64,000 nucleotides of DNA from Acorus gramineus (GCA_030737835.1 CM060853.1:18224895-18288894), one strand, 5' to 3'. Shown: positions 16,101 through 27,404, counted from the stretch's first letter. Notes: generated by a model from the sequence alone, not told the origin. A program made the numbers and translations.

Positions 16101-19100
16101 TCTTCAGTCAGCCCAGTCCCCAAAATATTACTTGATAAGGGTGAAGCAATGGCATTTGAACCCAGTTTCAGATGACCAGATGTCACTAATGCACCCAACA
16201 GGCTGATTATCCCAACAATAATTCCATCCCCATCATCAACATTATGAATATTATTCCTAGCACTTTCAGCACTTATTGAAAAACTTATACCGCCAACATT
16301 TCTTAGGAGTTGATTCTCAGAGGAAGATGGCGTTCTTTCTATATTTGTGGTCAAAGAAACAGGAGCAAGAGTGTTGATAATGTTCGAAGACAGGAATTGA
16401 GATCCCTCTTCCTCGGACATAGTCTCCTTTTCTTCATGAGGTTCTGAATTACCATCCTCGCTACTAATTGTTTTCATACTAGATTCCAAAGTTGATGCCG
16501 TTTGAGAACTTTTATTGCTAGCAATTTCCAGAACATTATGATTGCCAGCTTTAGCTTCCCTCTGCAGAAGGACAAGAAGTGCTTCTATACCTCCAGAAGA
16601 AATGAATGACTGTGCGAACATCTGAGCTCTCAAAGTATTGGGCTGTACTACCAATCTATAGATTAGGTGCAGCACCCTGGCAACCTGTGAATTTCCAACA
16701 ACGAGGAACATCAACCAAAAAAATAGAGTACCAGTTGAAGTCATTGAAAGAAAATTAGCATGTCTGTCTAAGTGAATAAACAAAAGAACTGCACAAATTT
16801 GGAACATATATGTAAAACTGCACCACACAGGTAATAATGGCATGAAGCAATATTATAGTAATATTATACTCTATTATGTATCTGATGTCAACATATCCAA
16901 ATCATGTAGTAAAAAAATGAAAAAAAAAAACTTTTAAATAAAACCCTCAAACATTCAAAAAAAAGTTTATAAAAGGCAAGTTTGATAAAAAGTTTGTCAA
17001 ACATCAAACATTCATGTTGTAATGGCACAATTTCACATTCAGATCACAACTAAATCAAAACAGAAACATAATTTCTTGTATGATACCTGATTAGGCTGTG
17101 GGCAGTCAACCAAGAACCCAATTAGACAACGAACATCCTCAGCAGCTAATGTGGGAGGTGCAGCCCCTACTAGTAATTCAATTACCACTAAGAGCTCATC
17201 AACCAGAGCGTTCACCTCACCAACAGGCCGAGGTGCCTCATGCAGTGAAAATTTGTCAACAGAGTCTTTCTCACGAATTACCCAATAGCATCTCCTGCAG
17301 CCATCAAGAAGCACCTGCATAGCATTCGCATCACGCATTGCTGATGATTCAGTAAAAACCATGTCTGCAAGTGTAGATAGAAGCTTCTTCTGCAACCCAT
17401 AATTGCATAAACTCCACATCTTCAAATCCAGCAGCAATGTGCTAAATAATTGCACTTTAAGTGAGTGATTATTTTTTGGAGATTGACAGAGAGACACAAT
17501 GGCTGCTACAAGTTCCTCATCGCTTACTCCATTTTTCTTTCCAGGATCTAACCTAGACTGAATTTCAAGAAGATAATGTAGAATTCTTGACAAAACTTCA
17601 GGTCCCCGAGTACGACACAGCTCCTCATTATTTCCAGGATGTTGATTAGCCAGAGAAATTATTCTGAATATTGGAGCAGAAATGGAAGTAGTCGCAAGAG
17701 ATAATGCAAGGTCAGAAGCTCGTGGTTCCAAGCTATCATTTTGCACGTCACTTACTGCCAATGGAAGTAAAGCCATTGGACCTCCATGAGCCAAGGCCCA
17801 CAAAGACTCCACTGGGCGTACTCGCCCAGCTACATGAACCTGGCCAAGAACTTCGGCAGGTCTACGATGTATACCTGAAGCATCATAAATAGAGTAAACT
17901 TCAACAACTGAATCAGACGAATTTAGGAGTTGTATTCATCTCGGAGGCAATTCATAAACCAGACAGCCAAATAGAAACATAAGCTCAATTTGGAACGACA
18001 GGAGAGAATCTACAACACGACCCAAAACTTATAAGTGCAACTGCAATTAATGATCTTAACTTTCAACAATCTATTTTGGACAAGCACATCACAAAATAAA
18101 CATTAAATATAACACTCATTTCAATCAAAAAGCATTCCCATTCAGGTTCATCCCACGGTAAGGTCAATGACTTTCATATTTTCACTAAATCCATCCAGTT
18201 CTGTTTGGATCTTGGTATGCCAAAGAATACCAATTGGTAGATTTTTAGGAACTTATCATTCATGGATCCAATATATTGAGAAATATTATTGTTCTGATGT
18301 ACTATGACAGATTTAGTATATCTATGGATTTGACAAATGTACTTGTTTGGATGACAATGAAACATGGATGTCAAGAAATCCATTTGAAAAATTGAAAAAT
18401 GGTATTATTATTCAAAAACATTTTCTCCTGTTATTGATTTTTTTCTTTTTGGCTTGGTTCTGTAATTGATTTTGCATATGCTGTTTCTTGTTTCACGCAA
18501 TTAAGGATGTCTCGAGTGCATTTGAAGGATATGAAAGGTGGAAGCCAAAGGTGGAGTTCATGGGGTTGGGGAAGCTATGGTGAATAGGGTAGAAATCAAA
18601 ACAAAACAAATTGTCACTTCAGTGTCGTTCCTTCCCTTGTCCAATCGAGGACAAAAGTGAGATGATCTTTAAATATATTTTTTTTGGCAAATGGAAATGA
18701 AGATTGATGGTGCGGCTATTTTTGGGGCTTTTTTTCCTGAATTGCAAAGAAAATGCATATGACAAAAGATTTTTATTGGACAGTTTGTAGATGATTTATT
18801 AATTTAATGCCACTCAAAAAAAAAATTGAGAAAAATGTAGGAGCAATCTATAAATGAGTAAGATGCCCCTGTACAAAGGAGTCCGATTGCAAAATAAGGA
18901 AATAGAAAAAGGAAAGGGATAGAGCAATATGGAGGAGATTCATCCACAAAAAACAACAGCACTTATCTCCTAAATCAAAGATTACCCATAATGGTCGAAG
19001 GAGTATCCACTTCTAATATCATAGTAAGCCAATCGCGAAGATTTGAAGAAATAGCCACCCAAGTGTTTTCCACATAGTTACTCTTATTTGGAATATGCAT

Positions 19101-22053
19101 CATTTTTTGTGATCCAAATACTCCAACAAACTGTGTGGGGAACCAACCACTAAATTTGGCATGATTGCTTTTATCTCCTCGCTTGCGCCCCTTCCAAAAA
19201 TATTTTATTTATAATTTGTGAGATTTTTTTCCATGTTAGAGAATGTATTTTCTTAAAATATTACTATAATGGGATTTTTATGAATATATAGGAATACTCA
19301 AAATCAGAATACACACATATTTATAGAATTATAATCCTGGGAACTGAAAAGAGCCTTCAGGTGTTTACAGGTCCCACCGTCTTTAGTTCCACCGAAACCG
19401 GCACACTCATATTTCCACAACAACATTCAAAAGCTAACAATTTCATATTTAACAAACCCCCAAAACAGGAATTAAACTTGGGGCATGATGGAGAGTGATC
19501 TGACAACAAGGAAAAAGAAAGAAAAAAAAGGATCACCACAAGTTCAAACTGCGGAGTGGATTTAGCATGATGCAATTGTTTAACAATGGTCATTAATTAT
19601 CAAACATCCTACGGTTCATTGCACAATTGGATGGCTGACATCATATTATTGGTGTTGTGGAAAACAATAAGAATGAGAAAATGCTTTTTTTTTTAATAAA
19701 TGGTAGAACTCTACCGCAATTCCATTAGAAACCGAGGAAAGCATACAAAGTAAAACAAAGAAACCACAAGGTGGAAGTTCATAGAAGTGTTATCTCCTAG
19801 CTCCCACCCCACACCAACCACAGAAGAGCCTATTCCTCAATGATTATTTTACCACTTAAGTACAAAACTTTGTTGGCCCATACACAAAATCGACCCCAAT
19901 CCTGAATGGACCTAATGACTATCTCCCGCACGTTCTTTACATAGAGAAGCACCCCTCAAAAAAGAAAGTGATTTGGGGAAATCCACAGCGCCCCATCCAC
20001 ATCCACAGATATTTGAGAAATCTTTGCATTGTAAATTATGGTGCATCAAGGTTTTTTTTTGTTTTGTTTTTAAGATCTATGGTGGATATCCTCATCTCTG
20101 TGTTTCGGGGGCATTTTTCCTTTCATTGATAAATAATAATATATCCCATCCTTATTCATTTATTAGATTTAAATCATATAAACCTAGTGAACCATAGAAA
20201 TAAACAAAGAAAATAATACAAATTCAACATGGGAACAGGTAATGTATACCTGCAGCACCAGCAGGGGAAGCATCTGGACAGAAGCGCCCCCTGAGCAAGT
20301 TAGGATGGTAAAGGAGGTGCAAGCTTCCCGCAATCTCAGAATCCAATCTCCAGCTTTCCTCAGCAAGACTTCGCACATGCTCATTCGTCGCCATCCATGG
20401 CGAGCCTGCGCCGCTCCCAAAGGAAGGCAATGCATCACCTCCCCTCAAAGCCAACCTACCCATCCTCTCCGGGCCAATTGGTTCCTTGAAAACATAAACT
20501 GGCCCCATCTCCGCAAACAGCGGGCACTGCCTCCGCCGCCTTTGCAGGCCTGCAATAGTAGGAGGAGGGTTTGTCCCAATGCAACAAAAAGCAAGCGATT
20601 TTGAGATTCTCGGGAACTCAAATGGACGGCTTTCGTATAAGTTCCCATCCACATAAAGCCTCAACTCACTCTCTGCCTTCCCAATCAGACTCTGCTTGCA
20701 TGTGTGTTCCAACCCAATGAAGTACCAGACCTGAGGCTTAAAAGCATAGGTAAAGTGGAGGGAAGCCTTCCTACCCCTGCCACTGCCGCTCTCAACCACC
20801 AAAAACTGCCCATGGAAGTAGGCCTCAATGCCTTGGTTATCGGCAGACAAGAAGCTGAACAGCCTCGGCATGTGAGTCGTACCCTCTCCGGCCAAAGCAC
20901 TCGCTGCCGCGGCCGCCGACATCGCCGAGGACTTCCCCGACACGGCCGCCGCAGCAGCTGCAATGGCAGCGGCAGCCGTGGCAGTATTCAAAGTGTCCGC
21001 GAAAGACTCGATGTAGATCCACGTGGCAAACGCATAGCCATTGGAGAAGGGCCACCGGCTCTCACCAGGGCCCAGCAGTCCCGAGCTCTCCCCGTCAAAC
21101 TCAAACGTGCAGGCGGGCCCCCGGGCCTCCTGTCCCCCCACCGCCTTCTCGAGGGACAGCATTAGCCGGCTCGACCAGACAGACGGCAGTGCTTTGGTGA
21201 TCAGGCAGAGCCAGGAGTGCAGGTCGGCCACGCTCAGCGAGTGCCCCGCCAAAACCTGTATGCACCGACACAACGGGATCCCGTCCCACGCCACCGGATC
21301 GGAGGACATGAAGATCTTCTCAGCGGAGCGGAGGAAGGCGGCGAGGAGTCCAGACGACGAGCACATCGAACGGTTGTGAGTGCAGGCTTTCAGAATGAAC
21401 AGGAGCCCGTTCACCATCCGAGTCCGGGATTCGAACGGGAGAGACGGCAACAAATCCGCCGCGACCGCCGCCGCTCGTGAATTCAGCATCACCGTCGGGG
21501 GGCCTCCAGTCGCAACCTCTTCCGCGCCGCCGCCCATCGTGGCGAGCAGTGCATCGACCACGGAAACCGAGACGCCTTCATCGTCGACGACCGCGGATCT
21601 CAGCCTCTCCATGCCCTCACCGCTCCCCATGATCGCGGAGTCCACCAGGTGAACGATCTCCGGCGACACTTCAAGCATCGGCGGCATCGGCTTCACCGGC
21701 TTCGGAGGCGATCCGACCGACGACGAGAACGAGTCTAGGCTCGCCGCGGACCATGACGTATGGATCGCCGAATCGGAAGGGCTGGATCCCGGATCGGCCG
21801 TGTCAGGGGAGAACGGCTGAGCAGCGGCCGCGTCCATCTCGGCGGAGAGGCGTTCGTTGGCGGATGAGCGGCTCAGATCGTCGGAGAGGTTGGAGGATCG
21901 GACGTGGTCGTCGTCGGCATTGGTTGGCGGACGGTCCTGATCGCCCAGGGAGACCTCGAAGAGGTCGTCCTCTTCGTCTTCCAAATCGGATTTCAGGGGT
22001 TGCTCGGGATTCATAGTCGCGGAACTCGAGCCCTCCCCGTCAGGGTCTTCCAT
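81..22053 (-). CDS. BCHC2: BEACH domain protein C2-like, N-terminal two thirds (13 exons, runs off left edge)
   Basis: Large neurobeachin-type scaffold protein; the family acts in membrane trafficking. Exons I place, in coding order: 22053-20250, 17874-17087, 16684-15980, 14754-14620, 13088-12984, 12768-12655, 11023-10947, 8925-8844, 6798-6463, 5492-4870, 3828-3744, 2352-2158, 626-81. They total 5595 bp, or 1865 codons with no stop, and all junctions are GT/AG. The N-terminus is acidic and disordered ([10 protein letters not shown], then [11 protein letters not shown]). A concanavalin A-like lectin fold follows at about residues 335-512 ([35 protein letters not shown]). An armadillo-like DUF4704 region begins in exon 2 ([20 protein letters not shown]). 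Exon 10 has a Gly-rich linker and exon 13 an Ala/Lys-rich stretch. The PH-BEACH, BEACH and WD40 domains expected at the C-terminus lie beyond position 1. The ATG at 22053 is chosen because it opens a long GC-rich frame with plant C2-like sequence. The C2 assignment within the BEACH family is from remembered similarity. Confidence 0.88.
1260..1935 (-). mobile_element. Degenerate L1-type LINE fragment (zf-RVT-like region) in BCHC2 intron 12
   Basis: Read on the minus strand, this stretch gives a broken frame resembling the C-terminal zinc-binding region of plant L1 reverse transcriptases. It shows a Cys-rich start, then KETM and a downstream [10 protein letters not shown] run, in the layout C-x2-C...ET..HLL..C...VW. 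Base composition (richer in C and G) differs from the flanking AT-rich intron. The frame holds several stops, so it is a dead fragment. The family call rests on motif layout only. Confidence 0.45.
2515..2721 (-). mobile_element. Possible tRNA-related SINE-like unit in BCHC2 intron 11
   Basis: On the minus strand the region carries a B-box-like element (GGTTTGGGTCAAATCCC) and ends in a run of T. I cannot identify a convincing A box or a target duplication. It could be another short repeat. Confidence 0.25.
3298..3557. repeat. Tandem duplication, period about 131 bp, two copies
   Basis: Copies 3298-3428 and 3429-3557 share the blocks GACAAAAGAGTAGTACATCA and GGATCCGAAAATTATATAGA. They differ by a few substitutions and a short indel. 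The repeat lies in BCHC2 intron 11, about 190 bp downstream (plus-strand left) of exon 11. No coding sequence is seen. Confidence 0.9.
4385..4535 (-). mobile_element. tRNA-derived SINE candidate in BCHC2 intron 10
   Basis: On the minus strand there is an A-box-like segment (CTCAGTGATTGACAAAGG) followed after about 30 bp by a good B box (GGGTTCAAGTCC). That is the spacing of a pol III tRNA-type promoter, and a T-rich tail follows. The cloverleaf is not complete, so this is a SINE head rather than a tRNA gene. Confidence 0.5.
7061..7250 (+). mobile_element. tRNA-derived SINE candidate in BCHC2 intron 8
   Basis: A-box-like TTCAGCTAAAGGCG is followed about 30 bp later by the B-box-like GAGTTTGAATTCC. 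The tail is GT-rich and ends in CAACAAACAACAAAC. Length (about 190 bp), promoter spacing and simple 3' tail fit a plant SINE. I could not define the target duplication. Confidence 0.55.
8160..8560. other. Unidentified C-rich block inside BCHC2 intron 8 region
   Basis: This roughly 400-bp block is much richer in C and G than the surrounding AT-rich intron. It has an open frame on each strand (118 codons plus, 60 codons minus). Neither frame resembles a family I know. The composition suggests an inserted fragment of older mobile DNA. It lies between exons 8 and 9. Confidence 0.35.
9379..9440. repeat. Perfect 31-bp tandem duplication
   Basis: Two identical 31-bp units (9379-9409 and 9410-9440) begin with CATGGAAAGTAGAAAATTTA. 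They are flanked on both sides by C-rich runs (CCCCCACCCCCAA and CCCCCCACCCCC). The repeat is inside BCHC2 intron 7. Confidence 0.9.
10077..10114. repeat. (GT)n-(T)n microsatellite at a LINE tail
   Basis: About eight GT repeats run into about 22 T residues. The T run is the poly(A) tail of the minus-oriented LINE 3' end that follows. Confidence 0.9.
10093..10290 (-). mobile_element. L1-type LINE 3' end, minus orientation
   Basis: The poly(T) is followed by GGTGAAAGATGGTAGG, then a segment whose complement reads TTTGGGCATTTGC...TAATAAAATC. This is the 3' end typical of plant L1 elements. Similar ends occur elsewhere in the window (13990-14215, 14332-14580, 15000-15512, 49650-49740). It is 5'-truncated, within BCHC2 intron 7. 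Confidence 0.65.
12161..12236. repeat. Perfect 38-bp tandem duplication
   Basis: Units 12161-12198 and 12199-12236 are identical and start ATTAAAGATTCACCACATCT. The repeat is inside BCHC2 intron 6 and looks recent because no difference is seen. Confidence 0.92.
13990..14215 (+). mobile_element. L1-type LINE 3' end, plus orientation
   Basis: The segment contains TTTGTATTTGGGCATTCTG and TTTTAATAAAATTGAGGAAG, then GGATGCCTACC, and ends in AAATAAATAAATAA. This is the plus-strand counterpart of the L1 3' end at 10093-10290. It is a short 5'-truncated copy in BCHC2 intron 4. Confidence 0.65.
14332..14580 (-). mobile_element. L1-type LINE 3' end, minus orientation, next to BCHC2 exon 4
   Basis: A T-run is followed by GGTGAGGAATGATAGGAACA and a segment (AAGATGCCCCCATGCAAAG) shared with the fragment at 18800-19205. 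It lies head-on to the plus-oriented copy at 13990-14215, only about 120 bp away. Its far end comes within about 40 bp of the exon 4 donor at 14619. Confidence 0.5.
15000..15512 (+). mobile_element. Longer L1-type LINE 3' fragment, plus orientation
   Basis: It ends like the copy at 13990-14215 (TTTGTACTTGAGCATTC, TTTAATAAAATGGGGG, GGATGCCTAC) and runs into a (TA)n tract at 15488-15509. Upstream, a broken frame gives VVWLFG and an FVQVHLLFY run, resembling the tail of the L1 polyprotein. It lies in BCHC2 intron 3. Confidence 0.6.
18800..19205 (-). mobile_element. L1-type LINE fragment, minus orientation
   Basis: A short A-run, then GAGAAAAATGTAGGAGCAAT and AAGATGCCCCTGTACAAAGG, match the organisation of the copy at 14332-14580, but this fragment extends further. 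No frame stays open. It is inside BCHC2 intron 1. Confidence 0.4.
19688..19960 (-). mobile_element. Probable LINE or other retroposon 3' end, minus orientation
   Basis: A run of T is followed by AATAAATGGTAGAACTCTAC, resembling the T-run plus TGGTAGG start of the other minus-oriented LINE ends. The rest is weakly similar, so the family is uncertain. Confidence 0.35.
20893..20990 (-). other. Ala-rich insertion in the BCHC2 lectin-like domain
   Basis: About 33 residues (roughly residues 355-387), mostly alanine with Ser, Gly and Lys, sit between the strand ending [13 protein letters not shown] and the strand starting [18 protein letters not shown] here is GC-rich and made of GCN codons. It probably forms a flexible or helical loop on the jelly-roll fold. 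It is in frame, inside exon 1, with no sign of an intron. Confidence 0.7.
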
Positions 22054-23805
22054 TTTGAAAATCTTAGAATCGGCGACGATAAACCATTCACGGATTTGAA
22101 TGGAAAATCAAAGGCACGAGGGGATCTGACCGGGTGAAGAGAGCGAAACGGGAAGGATTTGTGAGGGTAAAACGGGAATCAAAAAATTGTGGAAGTAAAC
22201 GTGTTTGGTGGGTTTATCGGCTATTTTTAAGGGCAGGTCGGGTTGGAGGGGCACATTAACCTTTGCCGGTTTGTGATTCGGTGGAGACGCTCTTTTTATG
22301 TACGACGATATGATGATTATTGATTTAGGGGATCTCGTTTAATGGACCGTTCAATTAATGGTGATCTGTTTAAGGTCGTTCATTGAATTAGGGGAGATGA
22401 TCGGGATTTCCGTCGTGTCGGTGAAACGAGAGTGACACGAGATGATGTAAAAATCAATGTTAAAATTAGCATGACCATTGCACAAGAACGACATGCATGA
22501 ATGAAAACAAGCATCTCTCAATCTCTTTTTTAACTTAAAAAGTAATAAATTAAAGTTTACTCATTCATAGGTCAACCAAATTTGAACCGTGAGATTATTA
22601 TAAAATAATAAAATTATTTATTATTATTACTAGATAAATAAATTTTTAAAAATATAAAATATTTTAAAAAATCTTTGTATGATTATCAAATCCTAATTTT
22701 AATTTTTTTTTTTAGTTTTTTTACTTAAACATCGTAGCATAATTTTATGATATAAAATATAAAATTTTATTATATTTCATATTTTATCAAGCAATAAATC
22801 ACACTTTCTAACTAATAAGCAATCAATCAATTTACAATTCTCAAAAATGTGCATTCAATTGGTGGGTTGATTAGATTTTATCAATTTTTATTTTATCAGA
22901 ATTTGGGGGTAAACCGAACCAAACAGTTGAAAATTTAAACGATTCAACCGGCCGAGTAAGGTCAGGTTTTAAAACACTAGTTAAAATAGTTTATGTTCTT
23001 TTTCAGCCCCAGTTTGAATTCAATTAACAAGATATATTTTGTTAAAAAAACTTATACTTTCTATTAAAATATTTATGTTAGAATTTTTTTTATATATATA
23101 AAAACACATGCAAAATATTGAGAATTGGAATGAGATTGAAAAATCGACTGTACATAGCATATTTTCTACTAATTTCATTCTCATTTGATCATTTATCATC
23201 TTAGATCCACATACCTGTTACAATTAGTTTCATTTCTCAATTGTAAGGTATATGGTATTTATATACATTTTTGTTAAGTTTTATGCATTTAGGACAAGAA
23301 AATTGATAAATACATTATCCTTTGAGACATTCTATTTATTAAATAACATCTTTAGAAGGATCAAACGGATATCCTGTAAAATATCAACCACCACCCCAAC
23401 TTGGGAAGTAGCATGAAGCAGGTTTATAATAATTTCATTTGTTTAATAGATTAGCACCCAGATTCATTTCTGAATCAATATGATATATTTATTATGATAA
23501 TTTATGTATATTTACTGTATATTTAATGGCATTCATTTAACTCATCTGATCAAGCTTAAAAATTTATATTTATAGTTAATTTATTTATTAAATATTGTGG
23601 AGTGAAGATTTGTAAAAAATCTATTCACAATAATGTTTTTAAATTCAAATATTGATTGATATACATATATGGTAAGAATCGTAAGATGTAGATATTAACT
23701 TAAAATTCCACATTCCAAAGTTCCTTAAGATACAAAACTTTTGATAAACATACAACTCTCGTGATTTGCAATTGCATGTAGAGATGTTAATAGGTATCAT
23801 TTTGC

Positions 23806-24027
23806 GGTAGCGTTTGGTTGCATGATTGAACAACGTTTGCGTTTGTAGGAAGCTACTTATATAATCATGTAACCAAACAGTCTTATTGTAGCAGCTTTCT
23901 ACAAACAGATTTTAGACAAATATTCAAAAGCTCCGATTTTAAAAAGTGAGCTTCCTACATAATCAGTTTTAAAACCCAAATTTCTACTTAAATAGTTTTG
24001 CAAACGCGCAACCAAACGCATCCTACA
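23806..24027. mobile_element. MITE, copy 1 of a family with GTTTGGTTGC ends
   Basis: The left end reads GTAGCGTTTGGTTGC and the right end is its inverted match GCAACCAAACGCATCCTAC. It is about 220 bp with no coding capacity. Internal blocks (GATTTTAGACAAATA, GTGAGCTTCCTACATAATCA) reappear inverted in the copy at 55268-55504. TTTGGTTG-type ends are common in hAT and Harbinger MITEs; I cannot fix the target duplication, so the superfamily is open. Confidence 0.7.
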
Positions 24028-24613
24028 CCATCAATCATTTTTACATTTTGCTCAAATTAAAAAAAAATCATTTTTATTTTTTATATATTATTTTTCCCCT
24101 GAGCTTCAACCTTTTTGTGGCATAATGATAATAATATAAATAATAAAAAAATCCTGTACAAAATCCCAAATTAGGTACCCGGTGCATGATGGATGTGCAA
24201 TGGTGTATCGCGAGCGCCCGCACACACGAAAAAAAAAAAAAACTCTGGTACTCTTGATTTTTCACGCGTAATTATCGGCGAACCTGGTCAATTCGGAATC
24301 CGTGGCCCTGAAACTGTCCCTAGAATCCTTAACTGCGTGCATCGGGGACTGCTTCCAAGGTCCAAAGTCCAAACCACATTATTTATGAAATAATTAAGTC
24401 TCACTGGGCAAGCAAAATTCTTTAGTCATTAAAATATCTTTTGAAAAATATTTTAATGAGTCAGTTCTACGTGCATCGTGACCATGTTAATGACTTTAAC
24501 CTCTTATCCTGAACTTAATTTATATAATAAATTCGACCATAAAATAGTTATATTTAGAAATAAGAGAAAATTAGTTAATTAGACTATTCTTTTGTTTGAC
24601 TGTTTTTAATTTA

Positions 24614-25394
24614 GGGAAAATGATCAAAAAATTCTCTTAAAAGTTAAAAATACTCATATCTATCACTTTTTAAAATTATTCCTAAAAAAACTTCATTTTA
24701 ACATTTTGGAAATACAAAATACTAATCTACCCTTATGTAATTAAATCATTAACATCTCTCTAACCCTCTTAGGTTATTTTAGACCAAAAACCTATTTTTC
24801 CTATAAAACAACAATCTCCCTATACATGACCAAAATTAATTCTTTTAGAGGTTTTGTTATTATATATCATATTGTGTGTTCCTTATATATATCTTACATG
24901 ATGTTATTTATTATTTTTCATTGTGTATAATCATAATATGTTATTTAAATATATATTGTACCTCAATGCAACAGATAATATTTTAATATTTTAAATCTTT
25001 ATTTATATTTTATTTTTTTGGTATTCACGTATTTTTATAACATCATTAATACAAATTTATTTTTTTAAAGAAGCATCAATGTTTATTAGAGTTCATAATC
25101 AAAAACTCAAATTGTATTGATACATATTTCACAAAATCTATCTAACCACAAAAGATTTAGAATAAAAAAAGTTGATCTATATGAAAATATGTGAAATGCA
25201 TTAAAAAAATTAAGAGAGTCAAATATTTTAACAAAGTTAAGGAGGTATGGAATATATTAAGGATCTAATTGCATAAGGGTAAATTGGTCTTTTTATTTTC
25301 AAAATGGTGAAATAAGATTTTTTTAGGTATAATTTTAAAAAGTGACTGATTTGAGTATTTCTAACTTTTACAAGATTTCTTTGGTCGTTTTCTC
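24614..25394. mobile_element. Mutator-like foldback element with 9-bp target duplication
   Basis: The left end GGGAAAATGATCAAA and the inverted right end TTTGGTCGTTTTCTC are flanked by identical TTTAATTTA (24605-24613 and 25395-25403). The arms stay complementary for well over 100 bp (for example left ACCCTTATGTAATT against right AATTGCATAAGGGT). The middle is AT-rich with no coding sequence. A 9-bp duplication and long inverted arms fit a non-autonomous Mutator-like element. Confidence 0.82.
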
Positions 25395-25795
25395 TTTAAT
25401 TTATTATTTTTGTACAGTTAAAATAAAATTATAGCCAAGCAAGATTTATATAAAGCATTACATGGCAAGGCTAAAATACAAAAAAAAAAAAAAAAAACAT
25501 CAAAGTGGAGCCGGCCTGGAAGTCTGTATACCCTGCAAGGTTAACTTAACAATACACTGCACAATCAAAACACTTTCAGTTTCTGAACCAATCATGTACT
25601 TGTTTTAAAAGGAAATTAAAATCAGAACATATCAATTAAAGACTGACAGGATAGAAACGCAACATTGACCCCGGACGAGAATAGTTTTGGACCAATCACA
25701 TATAAGGTGTCATGAAAGCAAGATATAAGAGGGTCTCATGATGTGATAAAGGGGGGATTGGAGGAAGAAAGAAAGAATGGTTGAAGCTTATGAAT

Positions 25796-27327
25796 TTAAA
25801 GGGCTCGGCTTTTGATGATGTCGATGCTCATCTCGCTCGGATCCGTTGCTTGCAACTCAACTTGAATCCCGTCCAGCTCTCTCTTGAATCTGTCTTTGGA
25901 ACTCGCATATAACATTTTACTCCTCACCCTTGATGTATCCGGTGACCTACATTAAAATAAGGGATATTATTTACACATGGTTGTTATGTGTGGTTACACA
26001 TGCAGTTTTTTTTTTACTATGATGATATATGTTTCATTAATAATAAAATAAATAAATTTATGTTCTTTGTGAAAATGAGTATGTATAATTTATTATATAT
26101 ATATTAATTTTATGAAGATGGATGTTTCGTTATATAATTATTTATAAAAAAATATTAGGAAACTACATGCACGATTATGTGGGAGATTGCCTTATTTAAA
26201 ATATAAAAAAATAGGTAATAATGATAAGTTTTATCATTGGAAGTCACCTAGCTAGTGACTCCACCCCCTCATCTCTCATGTATTACTTTTGAAATAAAAA
26301 TGCCCACAGTTTTGTTCTGAATTTTTTTTATCATTATATCATGCAAGATTTATGTAATTTCTATGATGCAATTTCTGATGTTAATGGAAGAACATATAGC
26401 AATAAGTTAAATCTATCAAATGCTTTTTATTCATTAATTAATAGCTAGTTTCTAGGAATTTGTTTTGACAAGGGAAAAGTAGTATGATTAGAGGGATAAA
26501 TGGAAGGAGAAAGAATTACCTTGTTTGATATAAAAATTAGCTGTAATAAAATGTGGACAATTGTTCTAATTTAAAATGAAAATGATGAATTTTTTTATTC
26601 CACCAAAATATTGGAATAATATTTATCCCCGCATTTTGTTTCAATTTTTATAAATGTAAATTAAATTAAAATAAATGAACTTTATGTTTTTAAAATCTTA
26701 ACTACTTATCAAACTTGCTATGTTATCAACAAAATGCAGTTGACAACATTATTTGTTCTTCCTCCATATTTGGTTTGAAATATATAGTTGATCTGGACAC
26801 ACAAATGTAAGATGATCTACCAAAAAACACAATTATCACGAATTATTTCATTAAACTGAAGCAAACAAAAATAAATTATTGTGAATTACTACATTTATTG
26901 TCTTCAAACACTTAAGTTCATGCAAACACAATTACAAAAAAAAAAAAAAAATACATACCATGCAATGAAGAAGATCTTGCTCTTCTGGCAATTCTCGTCA
27001 GTGACGAAGTCGAAGTCGAAGACGGCGTATCGGCACTCGTTGGGGGGGAGGCTCGCCGTGAAGTCGTCGTAGGTCTCGTCGGGGAGGCCGAGCCTCTCGA
27101 CGGTGACCTGTTGGATCTTCTCCTCGATCTTGAAAACGATGAACCTGTAGTTCCTCTTCGCCTTCAGTTCCAAGAACCTCAGCTTGCAATCATCATGCAC
27201 AGCCATTCCAGACGCCGAGTTCGCCTGATACACATATCACCCAACACAAACAAACATGTATACATCTTCAGAGAGTTCCCAACAAAAAGATCAGAGACAT
27301 GAACATGATATTAGATAGGTTTACCAT
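25796..27327 (-). CDS. ADF: Actin-depolymerizing factor (ADF/cofilin), 139 aa, three exons
   Basis: ADF binds ADP-actin, severs and depolymerises filaments in the cytoplasm. Exons: 27327-27325 (ATG only), 27224-26959, 25946-25796; total 420 bp with a TAA stop. The protein starts [10 protein letters not shown] with the conserved Ser6 phosphorylation site. It continues through [40 protein letters not shown] and [13 protein letters not shown], and ends in the actin-binding long helix and tail ([20 protein letters not shown], then [20 protein letters not shown]). Length equals the plant norm. A first coding exon of one codon is the classic plant ADF gene structure, which decides the start. Intron 2 is 1012 bp. 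Which ADF subclass it belongs to is not clear. Confidence 0.96.
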
Positions 27328-27356
27328 GTTTGGTTGGTCTATTAATCCTTTGCAGA

Positions 27357-27374
27357 GCTAGCTAGCTAGCTAGC
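27357..27374. repeat. (GCTA)n repeat in the ADF 5' leader
   Basis: Four and a half perfect GCTA units about 30 bp upstream of the ADF start codon. The unit is self-complementary, so the leader RNA could form a short hairpin. Confidence 0.85.
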
Positions 27375-27404
27375 AGCGTGAGATGACAGTGCAGAATGAA
27401 TGTG

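Larger units (their letters stand above)
17875..20249 (-). other. BCHC2 intron 1 (2375 bp) with LINE fragments
   Basis: This is the longest intron of the gene in the window. The donor reads GCAG/GTATAC and the acceptor TTCAG/GTATAC. It is AT-rich and contains two minus-oriented L1-type fragments near 18800-19205 and 19688-19960, listed separately. I see no other coding sequence in it. Confidence 0.7.
22054..25795. other. Spacer between BCHC2 start and ADF stop
   Basis: The part up to about 22450 should hold the BCHC2 5' UTR and promoter; it is moderately GC-rich and I see no firm TATA box. The rest is AT-rich and contains a MITE (23806-24027) and a foldback element (24614-25394). The ADF 3' UTR lies near 25740-25795. 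No further gene is supported. Confidence 0.7.

Noticed and set aside
20704-21652. Several plus-strand frames of 70-153 codons opposite BCHC2 exon 1
   Set aside because: They are antisense shadows of the GC-rich exon, which lacks stop codons on both strands. None shows a known domain.
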